Shown here one piece after another: positions 35,067 to 43,854 of a stretch of DNA of 64,000 bases. Origin of the DNA: Sagittula salina. Lineage in GTDB: Bacteria; Pseudomonadota; Alphaproteobacteria; Rhodobacterales; Rhodobacteraceae. Location: contig NZ_JAGISH010000011.1 in NCBI RefSeq assembly GCF_017813235.1, positions 1 through 64,000 on the forward strand. Direction: 5' to 3'. The position numbers and the translations under genes are program-made. Under the pieces are notes generated by a model. That model was not told the DNA's origin. It saw nothing but the letters and a program-made list of their open reading frames with translations, and made no database searches. Within the stretch, counting starts at the first letter, position 1; the number at the start of each line of letters is the position of its first letter.

Positions 35067-36455
35067 GTGACCCAGGATTACGTCGTCAAGGATATTGCGC
35101 TGGCCGATTTTGGCCGCAAGGAACTGGACATCGCCGAGACTGAAATGCCCGGTCTCATGGCGCTGCGCGTCGAATACGGTGAGGAAAAGCCGCTGAAAGG
35201 CGCGCGGATCGTTGGGTCGCTGCACATGACGATCCAGACGGCCGTGCTGATCGAAACGCTGGTGGCGCTGGGCGCGGACGTGCGCTGGGCCTCGTGCAAC
35301 ATCTTCTCGACGCAGGATCACGCGGCTGCGGCGATCGCGGCGGGCGGCACGCCGGTCTTCGCGGTGAAGGGGCAGACGCTGGAAGAGCACTGGGATTACC
35401 TCGACCGCTCCTTCCAGTTTCCGGACGGCGCGAACATGATCCTCGACGACGGCGGCGACGCGACGCTGTATGTCCTGCTGGGCGCCCGCGCCGAGGCCGG
35501 AGAAGAGATCATCCCCGTGCCGCAGTCGGAAGAAGAAGAGGTCATCAAGGCGCAAATCAAGAAGCGCATGGCGGCCTCCCCGGGCTGGTTCACCAAGGTC
35601 AGGGAAGCGATCAAGGGCGTTTCCGAGGAGACCACCACCGGGGTGCATCGCCTGTATGACCTGCACAAGACCGGCCAGCTGCCCTTCCCGGCGATCAACG
35701 TGAACGATTCCGTCACGAAGTCGAAGTTCGACAACAAGTACGGCTGCAAGGAATCGCTGGTCGACGGCATCCGCCGCGCCACCGACGTGATGATGGCGGG
35801 CAAGGTCGCCGTCGTCTGTGGCTACGGCGATGTGGGCAAGGGCTCTGCCGCGTCGCTGCGCGGCGCCGGCGCGCGGGTGAAGGTCACGGAGGCCGACCCG
35901 ATCTGCGCCCTGCAGGCGGCGATGGACGGATTCGAGGTCGTGCTGCTGGAGGACGTGGCGGCGGATGCCGACATCTTCATCACCACCACCGGCAACAAGG
36001 ACGTGATCCGCATCGAGCACATGCGCGAGATGAAGGACATGGCCATCGTTGGCAACATCGGCCATTTCGACAACGAAATCCAGGTCGCGGCGCTGAAGAA
36101 CCACAAGTGGACCAACATCAAGGACCAGGTCGACATGATCGAGATGCCCTCGGGCTCGCGCATCATCCTGCTGTCCGAAGGGCGGCTGCTGAACCTTGGC
36201 AATGCCACCGGGCACCCGTCCTTTGTGATGTCGGCGTCCTTCACCAACCAGGTGCTGGCGCAGATCGAACTGTGGAAGAACGGGGCGGACTACAAGCCGG
36301 GCGTCTATATCCTGCCGAAGCATCTGGACGAGAAGGTGGCGCGGCTGCACCTTGGCCGAATCGGCGTGAAGCTGACGACTCTGTCGTCGGAGCAGGCGGC
36401 CTATATCGGCGTCTCGCCCGAAGGGCCGTTCAAGCCGGAACACTACCGCTACTGA
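35067..36455 (+). CDS. ahcY: S-adenosylhomocysteine hydrolase
   Basis: 462 residues from GTG 35067 ([16 protein letters not shown]), with CGGAGG 8 bases upstream; a longer frame from 34785 is not supported. [26 protein letters not shown] and the NAD-binding [20 protein letters not shown] are signatures, and the protein ends in the conserved KPEHYRY. It splits S-adenosylhomocysteine into adenosine and homocysteine. I looked for an SAH riboswitch in the 187-base leader and could not make one out. Location near regA is usual in the family. Confidence 0.97.
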   Translation: MTQDYVVKDIALADFGRKELDIAETEMPGLMALRVEYGEEKPLKGARIVGSLHMTIQTAVLIETLVALGADVRWASCNIFSTQDHAAAAIAAGGTPVFAVKGQTLEEHWDYLDRSFQFPDGANMILDDGGDATLYVLLGARAEAGEEIIPVPQSEEEEVIKAQIKKRMAASPGWFTKVREAIKGVSEETTTGVHRLYDLHKTGQLPFPAINVNDSVTKSKFDNKYGCKESLVDGIRRATDVMMAGKVAVVCGYGDVGKGSAASLRGAGARVKVTEADPICALQAAMDGFEVVLLEDVAADADIFITTTGNKDVIRIEHMREMKDMAIVGNIGHFDNEIQVAALKNHKWTNIKDQVDMIEMPSGSRIILLSEGRLLNLGNATGHPSFVMSASFTNQVLAQIELWKNGADYKPGVYILPKHLDEKVARLHLGRIGVKLTTLSSEQAAYIGVSPEGPFKPEHYRY

Positions 36456-36516
36456 CGGTGGGTTGAAAATCCATCCTGTGCCGGTTGGCCGTTCAGCGGT
36501 CGGCCCAAGGGTACGG

Positions 36517-36544
36517 AAGGCCGGGTATACGCCCGGCCTTTTTC
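36517..36544 (+). terminator. Rho-independent terminator of ahcY
   Basis: The stem AAGGCCGGG / CCCGGCCTT (36517-36525, 36532-36540) with a six-base loop is followed by TTT. It lies about 60 bases beyond the ahcY stop. Confidence 0.85.
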
Positions 36545-36574
36545 GTTGCAGGCTGCGGCAAAAGGGAGGGGTTC

Positions 36575-37537
36575 ATGCGGGTTGTTGTCTACGGGTTGGG
36601 CGCGATCGGCGGCAGTGTCGCTGCGCTGTTGGCACGGTCGGGCGTGGAGGTCGTCGCCATTGCGCGCGGTGCCATGCTGGAAGCGGTGCGGGCAGACGGG
36701 CTGTGGCTGAAGGCGCCCGGTCTGGAGGTGGTGGAGCACCTCGCCTGCGTGGGTCACCCCGCGGAGATCGACTGGCGCGCGGACGACATGGTGCTCTTGT
36801 GCATGAAGACGCAGCACACCCCCGGCGCGCTGGAGGATCTGCGCGCGGCGGGAGTGACCGACCAGCCGTTGTTCTGCCTGCAGAACGGCGTGACGAACGA
36901 GGACCTCGCGCTGCGGCTATTCCCGAACGTGCACGGCGTCACGGTGATGATGCCCGCGACCTACCTTCACCCCGGCAAGGTGGTTTGTAACGGCGCGCCG
37001 AAGTTCGGAGTCTTTGACCTGGGCCGCTACCCGCGCGGGGCGGATGCAGCGGACCAGGCACTGGCGATGGTGTTGGACGGCGCGGGGATGGCGGGGTTCG
37101 TGCGTGAGGACGTGATGGCGTCCAAATACGGCAAGCTTCTGGTAAATCTGGGCAATATCCTTGAGGCTTCGCTGGGGCGGGGGGCGGATTTCGGCGACCT
37201 GTCCGCCCGGATGAAGGACGAGGCGGAGGCGGTGTTGCGCGCGGCGGGCATCCGGGTCGAGCGGCGCGGGGACGCGGACCCGGCGAAACGCGCGCTGATG
37301 AACGGCACGGAGGTGGCGGGAGAGGCACGCCCCGGCGGGTCTTCGGCACAGAGCCTGCTGCGCGGTGCCGGCAGTATCGAGACCGACTGGCTGAACGGCG
37401 AGATCGTGCGCCTCGGGCGGCTTCACGGCGTGCCCGTTCCGGTGAACGCGGCCATGCAGGCGATGGGCGCGCGACTGGTGCGCGAAGGGCTGCACCCGGG
37501 GGCCCTGACGCTGGAGGCGGTCGCGGCGGGGCTTTGA
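36575..37537 (+). CDS. Ketopantoate reductase (PanE/ApbA) family protein
   Basis: 320 residues from ATG 36575, preceded by GGGAGGGG. The N-terminal Rossmann motif is VVYGLGAIGGSVAALLA, and KTQHTPGALEDL with QNGVTNE matches the substrate and cofactor region. The C-terminal helical domain contains LVNLGNILEAS. It may make pantoate for coenzyme A or reduce another 2-keto acid; the family is large and the neighbours do not decide. Confidence 0.82.
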   Translation: MRVVVYGLGAIGGSVAALLARSGVEVVAIARGAMLEAVRADGLWLKAPGLEVVEHLACVGHPAEIDWRADDMVLLCMKTQHTPGALEDLRAAGVTDQPLFCLQNGVTNEDLALRLFPNVHGVTVMMPATYLHPGKVVCNGAPKFGVFDLGRYPRGADAADQALAMVLDGAGMAGFVREDVMASKYGKLLVNLGNILEASLGRGADFGDLSARMKDEAEAVLRAAGIRVERRGDADPAKRALMNGTEVAGEARPGGSSAQSLLRGAGSIETDWLNGEIVRLGRLHGVPVPVNAAMQAMGARLVREGLHPGALTLEAVAAGL

Positions 37538-37711
37538 TCGCGGACCGCGGGGCAAACGACACCGGAACACCCGTTCGCGGGCAGGGGGAAAACGGGGGAC
37601 GCATTTTCCTTGCCAGCTTCCCCCACGTGATTCACCATGTTTTCCGAGGCCCGGCGGGGCCGCATCGAAAAAAACGGGCGCGCGGCGTCCACGGAATGAG
37701 GGAGAACACCA

Positions 37712-38053
37712 TTGGGAAAGCGTGACGAGCTGATCCAGCGATATGCGGATGATCTGCGCAACAAGTGCGGCATGGAGCCGGACATGAACCTTCTGACCAA
37801 GGTGACAATTGGTTGCGGTCCGTCGATCTACAATGCCGACAGTTCGACTGTGGCGTCGAGCCAGGCCGGCGAGCTGGACACCGTGAAGACCAACTTTCTC
37901 ATGAAGAAGCTGGGCCTTTCGGACACTCCCGACCTGATGGACGCGATCAATCAGGTAATCGAGACCTACGGGAAGTCCGAGCGCAACAAGTACCGCGCCG
38001 TGATCTATTACATGCTGACGAAGCATTTCGGTAAGGAAGCGGTCTACGGCTGA
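37712..38053 (+). CDS. DUF2853 family protein
   Basis: 113 residues from TTG 37712, supported by GAGGGAGA upstream. MGKRDELIQRYADDLRNKCG and the C-terminal KYRAVIYYMLTKHFGKE are characteristic of this small conserved alphaproteobacterial family, for which a fold but no function is known to me. Monocistronic, followed by a terminator. Confidence 0.82.
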   Translation: MGKRDELIQRYADDLRNKCGMEPDMNLLTKVTIGCGPSIYNADSSTVASSQAGELDTVKTNFLMKKLGLSDTPDLMDAINQVIETYGKSERNKYRAVIYYMLTKHFGKEAVYG

Positions 38054-38075
38054 CCGGGTCGAACCGTGATCGAGG

Positions 38076-38108
38076 GACCGTCGGAGAGATCCGGCGGTCA
38101 TTTCTTTT
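38076..38108 (+). terminator. Terminator downstream of the DUF2853 gene
   Basis: The stem GACCGTCGG / CCGGCGGTC (one G-U pair), loop AGAGAT, is followed by ATTTCTTTT. Confidence 0.75.
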
Positions 38109-38614
38109 GTCGGGCTTTGCGGAAAATTGCGGGTACTCGACGTTTGCCAGAAGGCACGCCCGAGGGTATGGTTCTTGCAAATCTGGCTAGAACGGTCAGG
38201 CCCAAAATCCAGTTTCACGTGTGGTGCGTAGGGAGCACGTGGGTGAGAGGGGGGCCTTGGCTGCTGCCGGGGTCCCCCGCACACGTTTCCGAAGCCCTCC
38301 AGGATGCCGGTCGACCGGTAAACAACGCGCGTTTGCATCGCTTTCGTAATAAATGTCGCGTTTTCGCCAGTGTTGTGGGGGACTGTGTCAGCGGTCGGGG
38401 CGGGTCCAGGGCCGGTCTTGTGAGGATGGCCCTGGCCCGCCCGGCAAGGGAGCCGTGCAACCCGCGCGCTGTAAAAGCCGACCGGCTCTGTACGGACGCG
38501 GTGCTGCCGCTCGACGTGGTCGTTCTGTTCTACCCGCCAGGACCGTGCCGAGACGGGTCTTCTTCCGCAGTTGCCAGTAACGGAAAGGGTGTCCGGAGGG
38601 GCACGCTCAGTGCG
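38109..38614. other. Intergenic region without recognisable genes
   Basis: About 500 bases. The small open frames here have no ribosome sites or family features. A short inverted repeat (CACGTG near 38216 and again near 38237) is present. No tRNA, attachment repeat or insertion-sequence end was seen. Confidence 0.5.
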
Positions 38615-39028
38615 TCAGAGGCCGCCGAGCGTGCGGACGATCTGCCATTCCTCGGCCGTGACCGGCTGAACCGAAAGGCGGGACTGGCGGACAAGCGCCA
38701 TCTCCGACAGGCGCGGGTCGGCCTTCACCGTGTCGAGCGTGACGAGCCTTGGCAGGGGTTCAACCGCCTTGATATCGACGCAGTCCCAGCGCGGGTCGTC
38801 GGTGGTGCTGTCCTGGTGGCTTTCAGCGATGACTTCGACGATGCCGACCACGGCGCGGTCCTTTTGCGAGTGATAAAAGAAACCGAGATCCCCCACCGCC
38901 ATCTGCCGCATGAAGTTTCGCGCCTGGTAGTTTCGCACCCCGTTCCATTCCTCGCCTGCGTCGGCCTTGGCCACCTGATCGGCCCACGACCATGCATCGG
39001 GTTCGGATTTGAAAAGCCAGAAGGCCAT
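38615..39028 (-). CDS. EVE domain-containing protein
   Basis: 137 residues. MAFWLFKSEPDAWSW, EWNGVRNYQARNFMRQM, GDLGFFYHSQ and VVGIVEV are the standard strands of the EVE fold (PUA-like, thought to bind modified bases in RNA or DNA). The start overlaps the stop of the YciI gene by one base (TGATG on the minus strand), so the two are co-translated. Confidence 0.9.
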   Translation of the reverse strand: MAFWLFKSEPDAWSWADQVAKADAGEEWNGVRNYQARNFMRQMAVGDLGFFYHSQKDRAVVGIVEVIAESHQDSTTDDPRWDCVDIKAVEPLPRLVTLDTVKADPRLSEMALVRQSRLSVQPVTAEEWQIVRTLGGL

Positions 39029-39297
39029 CAGATGACTTTTTTCCAGGCACGGAGGGTGACGGACTGGAACAGCCCGGCCTTGGCGTAGGGGTCGTTGTTG
39101 GCCCAGTCCTGCGCGGCGGCCGTGTCGGCCACGTCGAGGATGACCAGCGATCCGGCCATTTCGCCCGCGTCGTCGAGCAGCGGACCGGCCTGCGTCACGA
39201 CGCCGGTCGCCTCGATATAAGCGAGGTGGGCGTCGCGGTTGTCCTTCCGGACCTGCAGGGCGCCGGGTTTGTCAAAAGCCATCAGGGCAATCAGCAT
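39028..39297 (-). CDS. YciI family protein
   Basis: 89 residues. MLIALMAFDKPGALQVRKDNRDAHLAYI and GSLVILDV are typical of YciI proteins, a ferredoxin-like fold with a conserved His (HLAYI) and Asp (NNDPYAKAGLF). The molecular function is unknown. It lies between gpsA (3 bases upstream) and the EVE gene in one unit. Confidence 0.9.
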   Translation of the reverse strand: MLIALMAFDKPGALQVRKDNRDAHLAYIEATGVVTQAGPLLDDAGEMAGSLVILDVADTAAAQDWANNDPYAKAGLFQSVTLRAWKKVI

Positions 39298-39300
39298 GTG

Positions 39301-40266
39301 TCATTCTTCCTTGAGCGGTCTGGACAGCAATTGATCCATTGCGTCCCGGACCGTCAAGTCGCCCGTGGTCAGTTCCGCCACCGCTGCGGTAATCGGCAAG
39401 GGGAGGCCGTTCTCCCGTGCGACGCGCGCGGCGGCGCGGGCGGTGGCGGCGCCTTCCACGGTCACCGAGGGGTCGAAATCCTCCCCCCGGCCCAGCGAAA
39501 GGCCGAAACGGAAGTTGCGCGATTGTTCGGAGGTGCAGGTCAGCACGAGGTCGCCAAGGCCGGAAAGGCCGGCCATGGTTTCCGCCCGCGCGCCCATGTG
39601 GGTGGCAAGGCGCGTCATCTCGGCGAAGCCGCGCGTCATCAGGGCGGCGCGCGCGCTGTCGCCCAGACCGGCGCCGATACAGGCACCGCAGGCGATTGCC
39701 ATCACGTTCTTCATCGCGCCGCCAAGCTCGGCGCCGATGGTGTCCGTCGTGGTGTATAGCCGCAGAACCGAGGTGGAGAGACCCTTTTGCAGTGCCTGGC
39801 CCGTCTCTTCGCTGCTGCAGGCGAGCGTCAGCGCCGTTGGCAGGCCCTGGGCGATGTCATTGGCAAAGCTCGGACCGGTGAGCACTGCGGGCGGCGTGCC
39901 GCCCGGGCGGGCCTTTGCCCAGAGCGAGGAAACGCCGAGGCCGCTTTCCATGTCTATGCCCTTGCAACACAGCACGACGCGGGCATGTCCAGCCCTGTTC
40001 CCGATACGGTCGAGCAGTTGATGCAGGCTTTGTGCCGGAACGGTGATGAGCAGCGTTTCCGCCTCCAGCGCACGGTCGAGGTTCGCCGTGGCGGTCACAC
40101 GCGTGGGGATGCGGATACCGGGCAGCCGCGGCGATGAGCGGTGATCGCGGATGCGCGACACGGCGTAGGGGTCGCGGCCCCAGATCGTCACAGGGCGATC
40201 TTCGCGCGCGAGCGCAATGGCGAGAGCGGTGCCAAAGGCGCCCGCTCCGAAAACCGAAACCGTCAT
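39301..40266 (-). CDS. gpsA: Glycerol-3-phosphate dehydrogenase [NAD(P)+]
   Basis: 321 residues. The N-terminal VFGAGAFGTALAIALA binds NAD(P), and CCKGIDMES, GPSFANDIAQG and the catalytic-lysine region LGGAMKNVMAIACG are signatures of GpsA. It makes sn-glycerol-3-phosphate for phospholipids. It sits downstream of tsaD, with 57 bases between, as in related genomes. Confidence 0.95.
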   Translation of the reverse strand: MTVSVFGAGAFGTALAIALAREDRPVTIWGRDPYAVSRIRDHRSSPRLPGIRIPTRVTATANLDRALEAETLLITVPAQSLHQLLDRIGNRAGHARVVLCCKGIDMESGLGVSSLWAKARPGGTPPAVLTGPSFANDIAQGLPTALTLACSSEETGQALQKGLSTSVLRLYTTTDTIGAELGGAMKNVMAIACGACIGAGLGDSARAALMTRGFAEMTRLATHMGARAETMAGLSGLGDLVLTCTSEQSRNFRFGLSLGRGEDFDPSVTVEGAATARAAARVARENGLPLPITAAVAELTTGDLTVRDAMDQLLSRPLKEE

Positions 40267-40323
40267 GCAAAGGCGTCCTTCATGCCGTCTCCTTTTGTGG
40301 TGCCGGGTGTCGTGCCCTTGGGG

Positions 40324-41403
40324 TTACGACTTGGCACCCTTCTTTCCGTGACCGACCAAAGGTGCGGCCCTCCGGTCCAGTGGCCAGCGTGGCCGGGCCT
40401 GCAGCGACATGTCATGCGACACGCCCGCCGCCAGCAGTTCCCCGCCGGCATAGGCGATCATAGCGGCATTATCGGTACATAATCGTAACGGCGGGGCGGT
40501 GAATCTGATTCCAAAGTTAATGCAAACTGATTCAAGCGCGGTGCGAATGGCCATGTTCGCAGCCACCCCGCCCGCCACGGCAAAGGCCGGTTCGGTGGGG
40601 GTTTCATTCATGTAAAGCCCTATGGCACGGCGGGTTTTTTCGGCGAGCACGTCGCGCACGGCGGCCTGAAACCCGGCGCAAAGCGCTGCGCGGTCGGCCC
40701 GTGTCAGCCCGTCGCGGTCGGCGATGATCTGGTCGCGCTGGCGCATCAGAGCGGTTTTCAGACCGGAAAACGACAGGTCGCAACCGGGGCGGTCCAGCAG
40801 CGGACGGGGGAATCGGTACAGGGTTTCGTCGCCATTGCGGGCCTCGATCTCTACCGAGGGACCGCCGGGCTGGGGCAGGCCCAGCAGGCGCGCGGTCTTG
40901 TCGAAGGCTTCGCCGGGCGCGTCGTCGATGGTGCCGCCGAGGCGGGTGAAATCCTGCGGCCCGCGCACGATCAGGAACTGGCAGTGCCCGCCGGACACCA
41001 GCAGCATCAGGTACGGATAAGCAAGCCCGTCGGTCAGCCGCGGTGTCAGCGCGTGGCCGGCGAGGTGATTGACCCCGATCAGCGGCTTTCCCAGCGCGGC
41101 CGACAGCGCTTTGGCCATCATGACGCCGGACAGGACGCCGCCGATCAGTCCCGGCCCGGCGGTTGCCGCGATGGCGTCGACGTCGGCCAGTGTGACGCTG
41201 GCCTCGTCCAGCGCGCGTTCGACGCACAGATCCAGCCGCTCGGCATGGGCGCGCGCGGCGATTTCGGGCACGACGCCGCCGTAGGCTGCGTGCAGGCTGT
41301 TCTGCCCCTCGACAACCGAGGACAGCACATCGCGGCCCCGAACCAGCGCGGCGGCGGTGTCGTCGCAGCTGCTCTCCAGCCCGAGGATCAGCGGTTCGGC
41401 CAT
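40324..41403 (-). CDS. tsaD: tRNA N6-adenosine threonylcarbamoyltransferase TsaD
   Basis: 359 residues from ATG 41403 ([20 protein letters not shown]). The metal-binding [12 protein letters not shown] and the [12 protein letters not shown] segment are typical, and the ASKH-fold C-terminal [10 protein letters not shown] is present. It catalyses the last step of t6A formation in tRNA; its partner TsaE is encoded elsewhere in this window as a kinase fusion. Confidence 0.95.
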   Translation of the reverse strand: MAEPLILGLESSCDDTAAALVRGRDVLSSVVEGQNSLHAAYGGVVPEIAARAHAERLDLCVERALDEASVTLADVDAIAATAGPGLIGGVLSGVMMAKALSAALGKPLIGVNHLAGHALTPRLTDGLAYPYLMLLVSGGHCQFLIVRGPQDFTRLGGTIDDAPGEAFDKTARLLGLPQPGGPSVEIEARNGDETLYRFPRPLLDRPGCDLSFSGLKTALMRQRDQIIADRDGLTRADRAALCAGFQAAVRDVLAEKTRRAIGLYMNETPTEPAFAVAGGVAANMAIRTALESVCINFGIRFTAPPLRLCTDNAAMIAYAGGELLAAGVSHDMSLQARPRWPLDRRAAPLVGHGKKGAKS

Positions 41404-41542
41404 GGTGCGCTCCCGTTGCCATGAATGCGGCAAGGGGTTACCACCGGTGGACGCCCCCCACAATGTCCCCGGGGGCAGGCGCCGACAACAACGCGCCTGA
41501 AGGGCAGGGGCGCGCCCCAAATGCCCCGGCACCGGAGGTCAG

Positions 41543-42361
41543 ATGCCCGACGCCCGCCCGATCCTTCTGATGACCCGGCCGCAGGCGGTTTCGGAGGGGT
41601 TCATCGCCGCGCTTCGGGGACGGGGCGCGGTCTTTGATCCGATCATCTCTCCGTTGATGGACATCGTACGGCTGCCGGTCGACGTCCCGGCGGAGGACGT
41701 GCGGGGCCTGATCTTTACCTCGGCGCACGGGGTCGCTGCGTGGCAGGCTCTGCCAAAGGGGCGTTCCCTGAAGGTTCCGGTCTACGTAGTGGGGCAGGCG
41801 ACAGCGCAGGCAGCGCGCGGCATCGGGCTGTACGTGGCGCATGTGGCGCAGGACGCCGATGCGCTGGTAGAGGCGCTGACGGCGGCTCGGGTCGCCGCGC
41901 CGCTACTGCGGCTGGCGGGGCGGCACCAGCGCGGCGAGGTGGCGGAAAGGCTGACCAATGCGGGGCTGCCCACGCGCACGGTGACGCTGTACGATCAGCC
42001 GCAGCAGCCGCTGAACGAAAGTGCTCGCGCGGCGTTGATCGGGACGGTGCCCGTGGTGGCGCCGGTATTTTCGCCGCGATCGGGCAAATTGCTGGCAATG
42101 AACCGCGTTGAAGCGCCGCTTCTTGTCGCGGCCATGAGCGAAGCAGTGGCCATCGCCGTTGCGCCGCTCCATATAGAGGTACTGAAGGTCGCGGCGCGAC
42201 CCGACTCGCCGGCAATGCTGGATGCGGTGACGGCCTTGCTGGTCGAGGCCGCGAAACCGGCGCAGTCACTGGCGCAGTCACGGGCGCGCGGCGGGGACGC
42301 GCCGGAGGAGACCCCCGAGGGGGCAGGTAAAAGGGTGACAGGACGTGGCAGACACGACTGA
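41543..42361 (+). CDS. hemD: Uroporphyrinogen-III synthase
   Basis: 272 residues. MTRPQAVSEGFIAAL, LIFTSAHGVAAWQAL, YVVGQATAQAARGIG and LRLAGRHQRGEVAERL match HemD, which is poorly conserved in sequence. The C-terminal 30 residues are extra. It cyclises hydroxymethylbilane in haem and cobalamin synthesis. The 3' end overlaps the start of the Mic60 gene by 17 bases. It is divergent from tsaD. Confidence 0.85.
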   Translation: MPDARPILLMTRPQAVSEGFIAALRGRGAVFDPIISPLMDIVRLPVDVPAEDVRGLIFTSAHGVAAWQALPKGRSLKVPVYVVGQATAQAARGIGLYVAHVAQDADALVEALTAARVAAPLLRLAGRHQRGEVAERLTNAGLPTRTVTLYDQPQQPLNESARAALIGTVPVVAPVFSPRSGKLLAMNRVEAPLLVAAMSEAVAIAVAPLHIEVLKVAARPDSPAMLDAVTALLVEAAKPAQSLAQSRARGGDAPEETPEGAGKRVTGRGRHD

Positions 42362-43841
42362 GAACAAGACCGACAGGGAAAAGACAGCGGGGGAGACCCC
42401 GAAGGATACGGCCAAGACCGAAGCGCCCGAGGGCGCGCTGCACGGAACGCGCGACGCCGAGACCGCGACCGAAGGGACGCTGGAGGCGGGCGCAGAGGCC
42501 GAGGCGACCACCGACGAGGTCACGGACGGCGCCTTTGAGGCGGAAACGCCGGAGGGCGATGCGACCCTCACGGGGACCACCGAAGCCGAGGCGCAAGGCG
42601 CAGGGCCCGCCACGGCAGAAGCCGAAGCAGCGGCGTCGGAGACCACAGATTCCGAGCCCATGGATTCTGAGACGACAAGCGCAGCGCGCGCCGGGAGCGC
42701 CGCGTCCGACGCCACGCCGGAGGACCCCACAGCGACCGCCACAGAGACAACCCGCGATGAGCCGGCCCCGGCCAGCGCGCCGGTGCCTGCAGTGGTCCAG
42801 AAGAGCAGCGGCGGATTCTTGCCGCTGTTGCTGGGGGGCGCCATCGCGGCGGGCCTTGGCTATGGCGCGGCATGGTACGGGCTGACGCAGCCCAACCCTT
42901 TCGAGGACGAAACACGCGCCGCCCTCAGCGCGCAGGACGAACGGCTTTCCGGTCTCGACGCGGGCGCGGGCAGCCTTCGTGGGCAGGTCGAAGATCTGCA
43001 ACAGCAGGTCGCGGGCATCGACCTTGGCACGCTGCAAAGCGGTTTTGCCGGGGTGCAGGACAGCCTGACGCAGATGGACGGCCGCCTGACCGGCCTGAAC
43101 GAGCAGATCGTCGGGCTGGATGGCCGCATCACGGAACTGGAGAAGCGCCCGCTGGAGGCTGCCGTATCGCCGGAGGCTATCGCCGCCTACGAGCGCGAGC
43201 TGGACCAGCTTCGCGCCGCCGTGGATGAGCAGCAGGCCTCGCTGGAGGCGGAAAAGGCCGCGCTCTCGCAGCAGCTTGAGGAAAAGACCGCCGAGGTCAC
43301 GAAGATCGTGGAGGAAGCCCGCGCGCTGGAAAGCTCTGCCGAGGATCAGGCCCGCGTCGCCGCGGCACAGGCCGCGCTCGCGGATGTGCTGGCCCGCGTA
43401 CAGGCCGGTCAGCCCTATGCCGAACCGCTGGCCACCGTGTCGGACAGCGGCGTCAGCGTCCCGGAGGCGCTGTCCACTGCGGCCGCCGACGGCGTGCCGA
43501 CCATGGCGGCGCTGGGCAACGAATTCCCCGATTCCGCGCGGGCCTCGCTCGCCGCGTCGCGCAAGGCGCCATCCGAACAACCCTCCGGGCTTGGAAGTTT
43601 CTTCCAGAGCCAGCTGGGCGCCCGTTCCGTCACGCCTAAGGAAGGGAGTTCGGTCGACGCGATCCTGTCGCGCGCCGAAGCCGCCGTCAGGGCCGGGGAC
43701 CTCGATACCGCGCTCGCGGAGCTGGATGCCCTGCCCGAAGGGGCGCGGCCGCCGCTGGCGGACTGGATGGCACGCGCCACCCTGCGCCGGGATGCGTTGG
43801 CCGAAGCTTCGGCACTCTCGCAGCAACTGAATCAGAAATAA
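42345..43841 (+). CDS. Mitofilin/Mic60-family inner-membrane protein
   Basis: 498 residues from GTG 42345. Residues 1-150 are acidic and rich in Thr, Ala and Glu; a single membrane helix follows (about 157-178, FLPLLLGGAIAAGLGYGAAW), then a long coiled coil (about 190-330), and a C-terminal mitofilin-like segment (VDAILSRAEAAVRAGDLDTA and onwards). This is the architecture of alphaproteobacterial Mic60, which shapes inner-membrane contact sites, and its position between hemD and HemY is the position reported for the bacterial gene. The extreme composition of the N-terminal part makes alignment there meaningless. Confidence 0.8.
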   Translation: MADTTENKTDREKTAGETPKDTAKTEAPEGALHGTRDAETATEGTLEAGAEAEATTDEVTDGAFEAETPEGDATLTGTTEAEAQGAGPATAEAEAAASETTDSEPMDSETTSAARAGSAASDATPEDPTATATETTRDEPAPASAPVPAVVQKSSGGFLPLLLGGAIAAGLGYGAAWYGLTQPNPFEDETRAALSAQDERLSGLDAGAGSLRGQVEDLQQQVAGIDLGTLQSGFAGVQDSLTQMDGRLTGLNEQIVGLDGRITELEKRPLEAAVSPEAIAAYERELDQLRAAVDEQQASLEAEKAALSQQLEEKTAEVTKIVEEARALESSAEDQARVAAAQAALADVLARVQAGQPYAEPLATVSDSGVSVPEALSTAAADGVPTMAALGNEFPDSARASLAASRKAPSEQPSGLGSFFQSQLGARSVTPKEGSSVDAILSRAEAAVRAGDLDTALAELDALPEGARPPLADWMARATLRRDALAEASALSQQLNQK

Positions 43842-43854
43842 GGGGTGCGTCAGC

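Noticed and set aside
38066..39088. Long plus-strand open frame across 38066-39088
   Set aside because: Its second half is antisense to the EVE gene and the first half has no motif or ribosome site.
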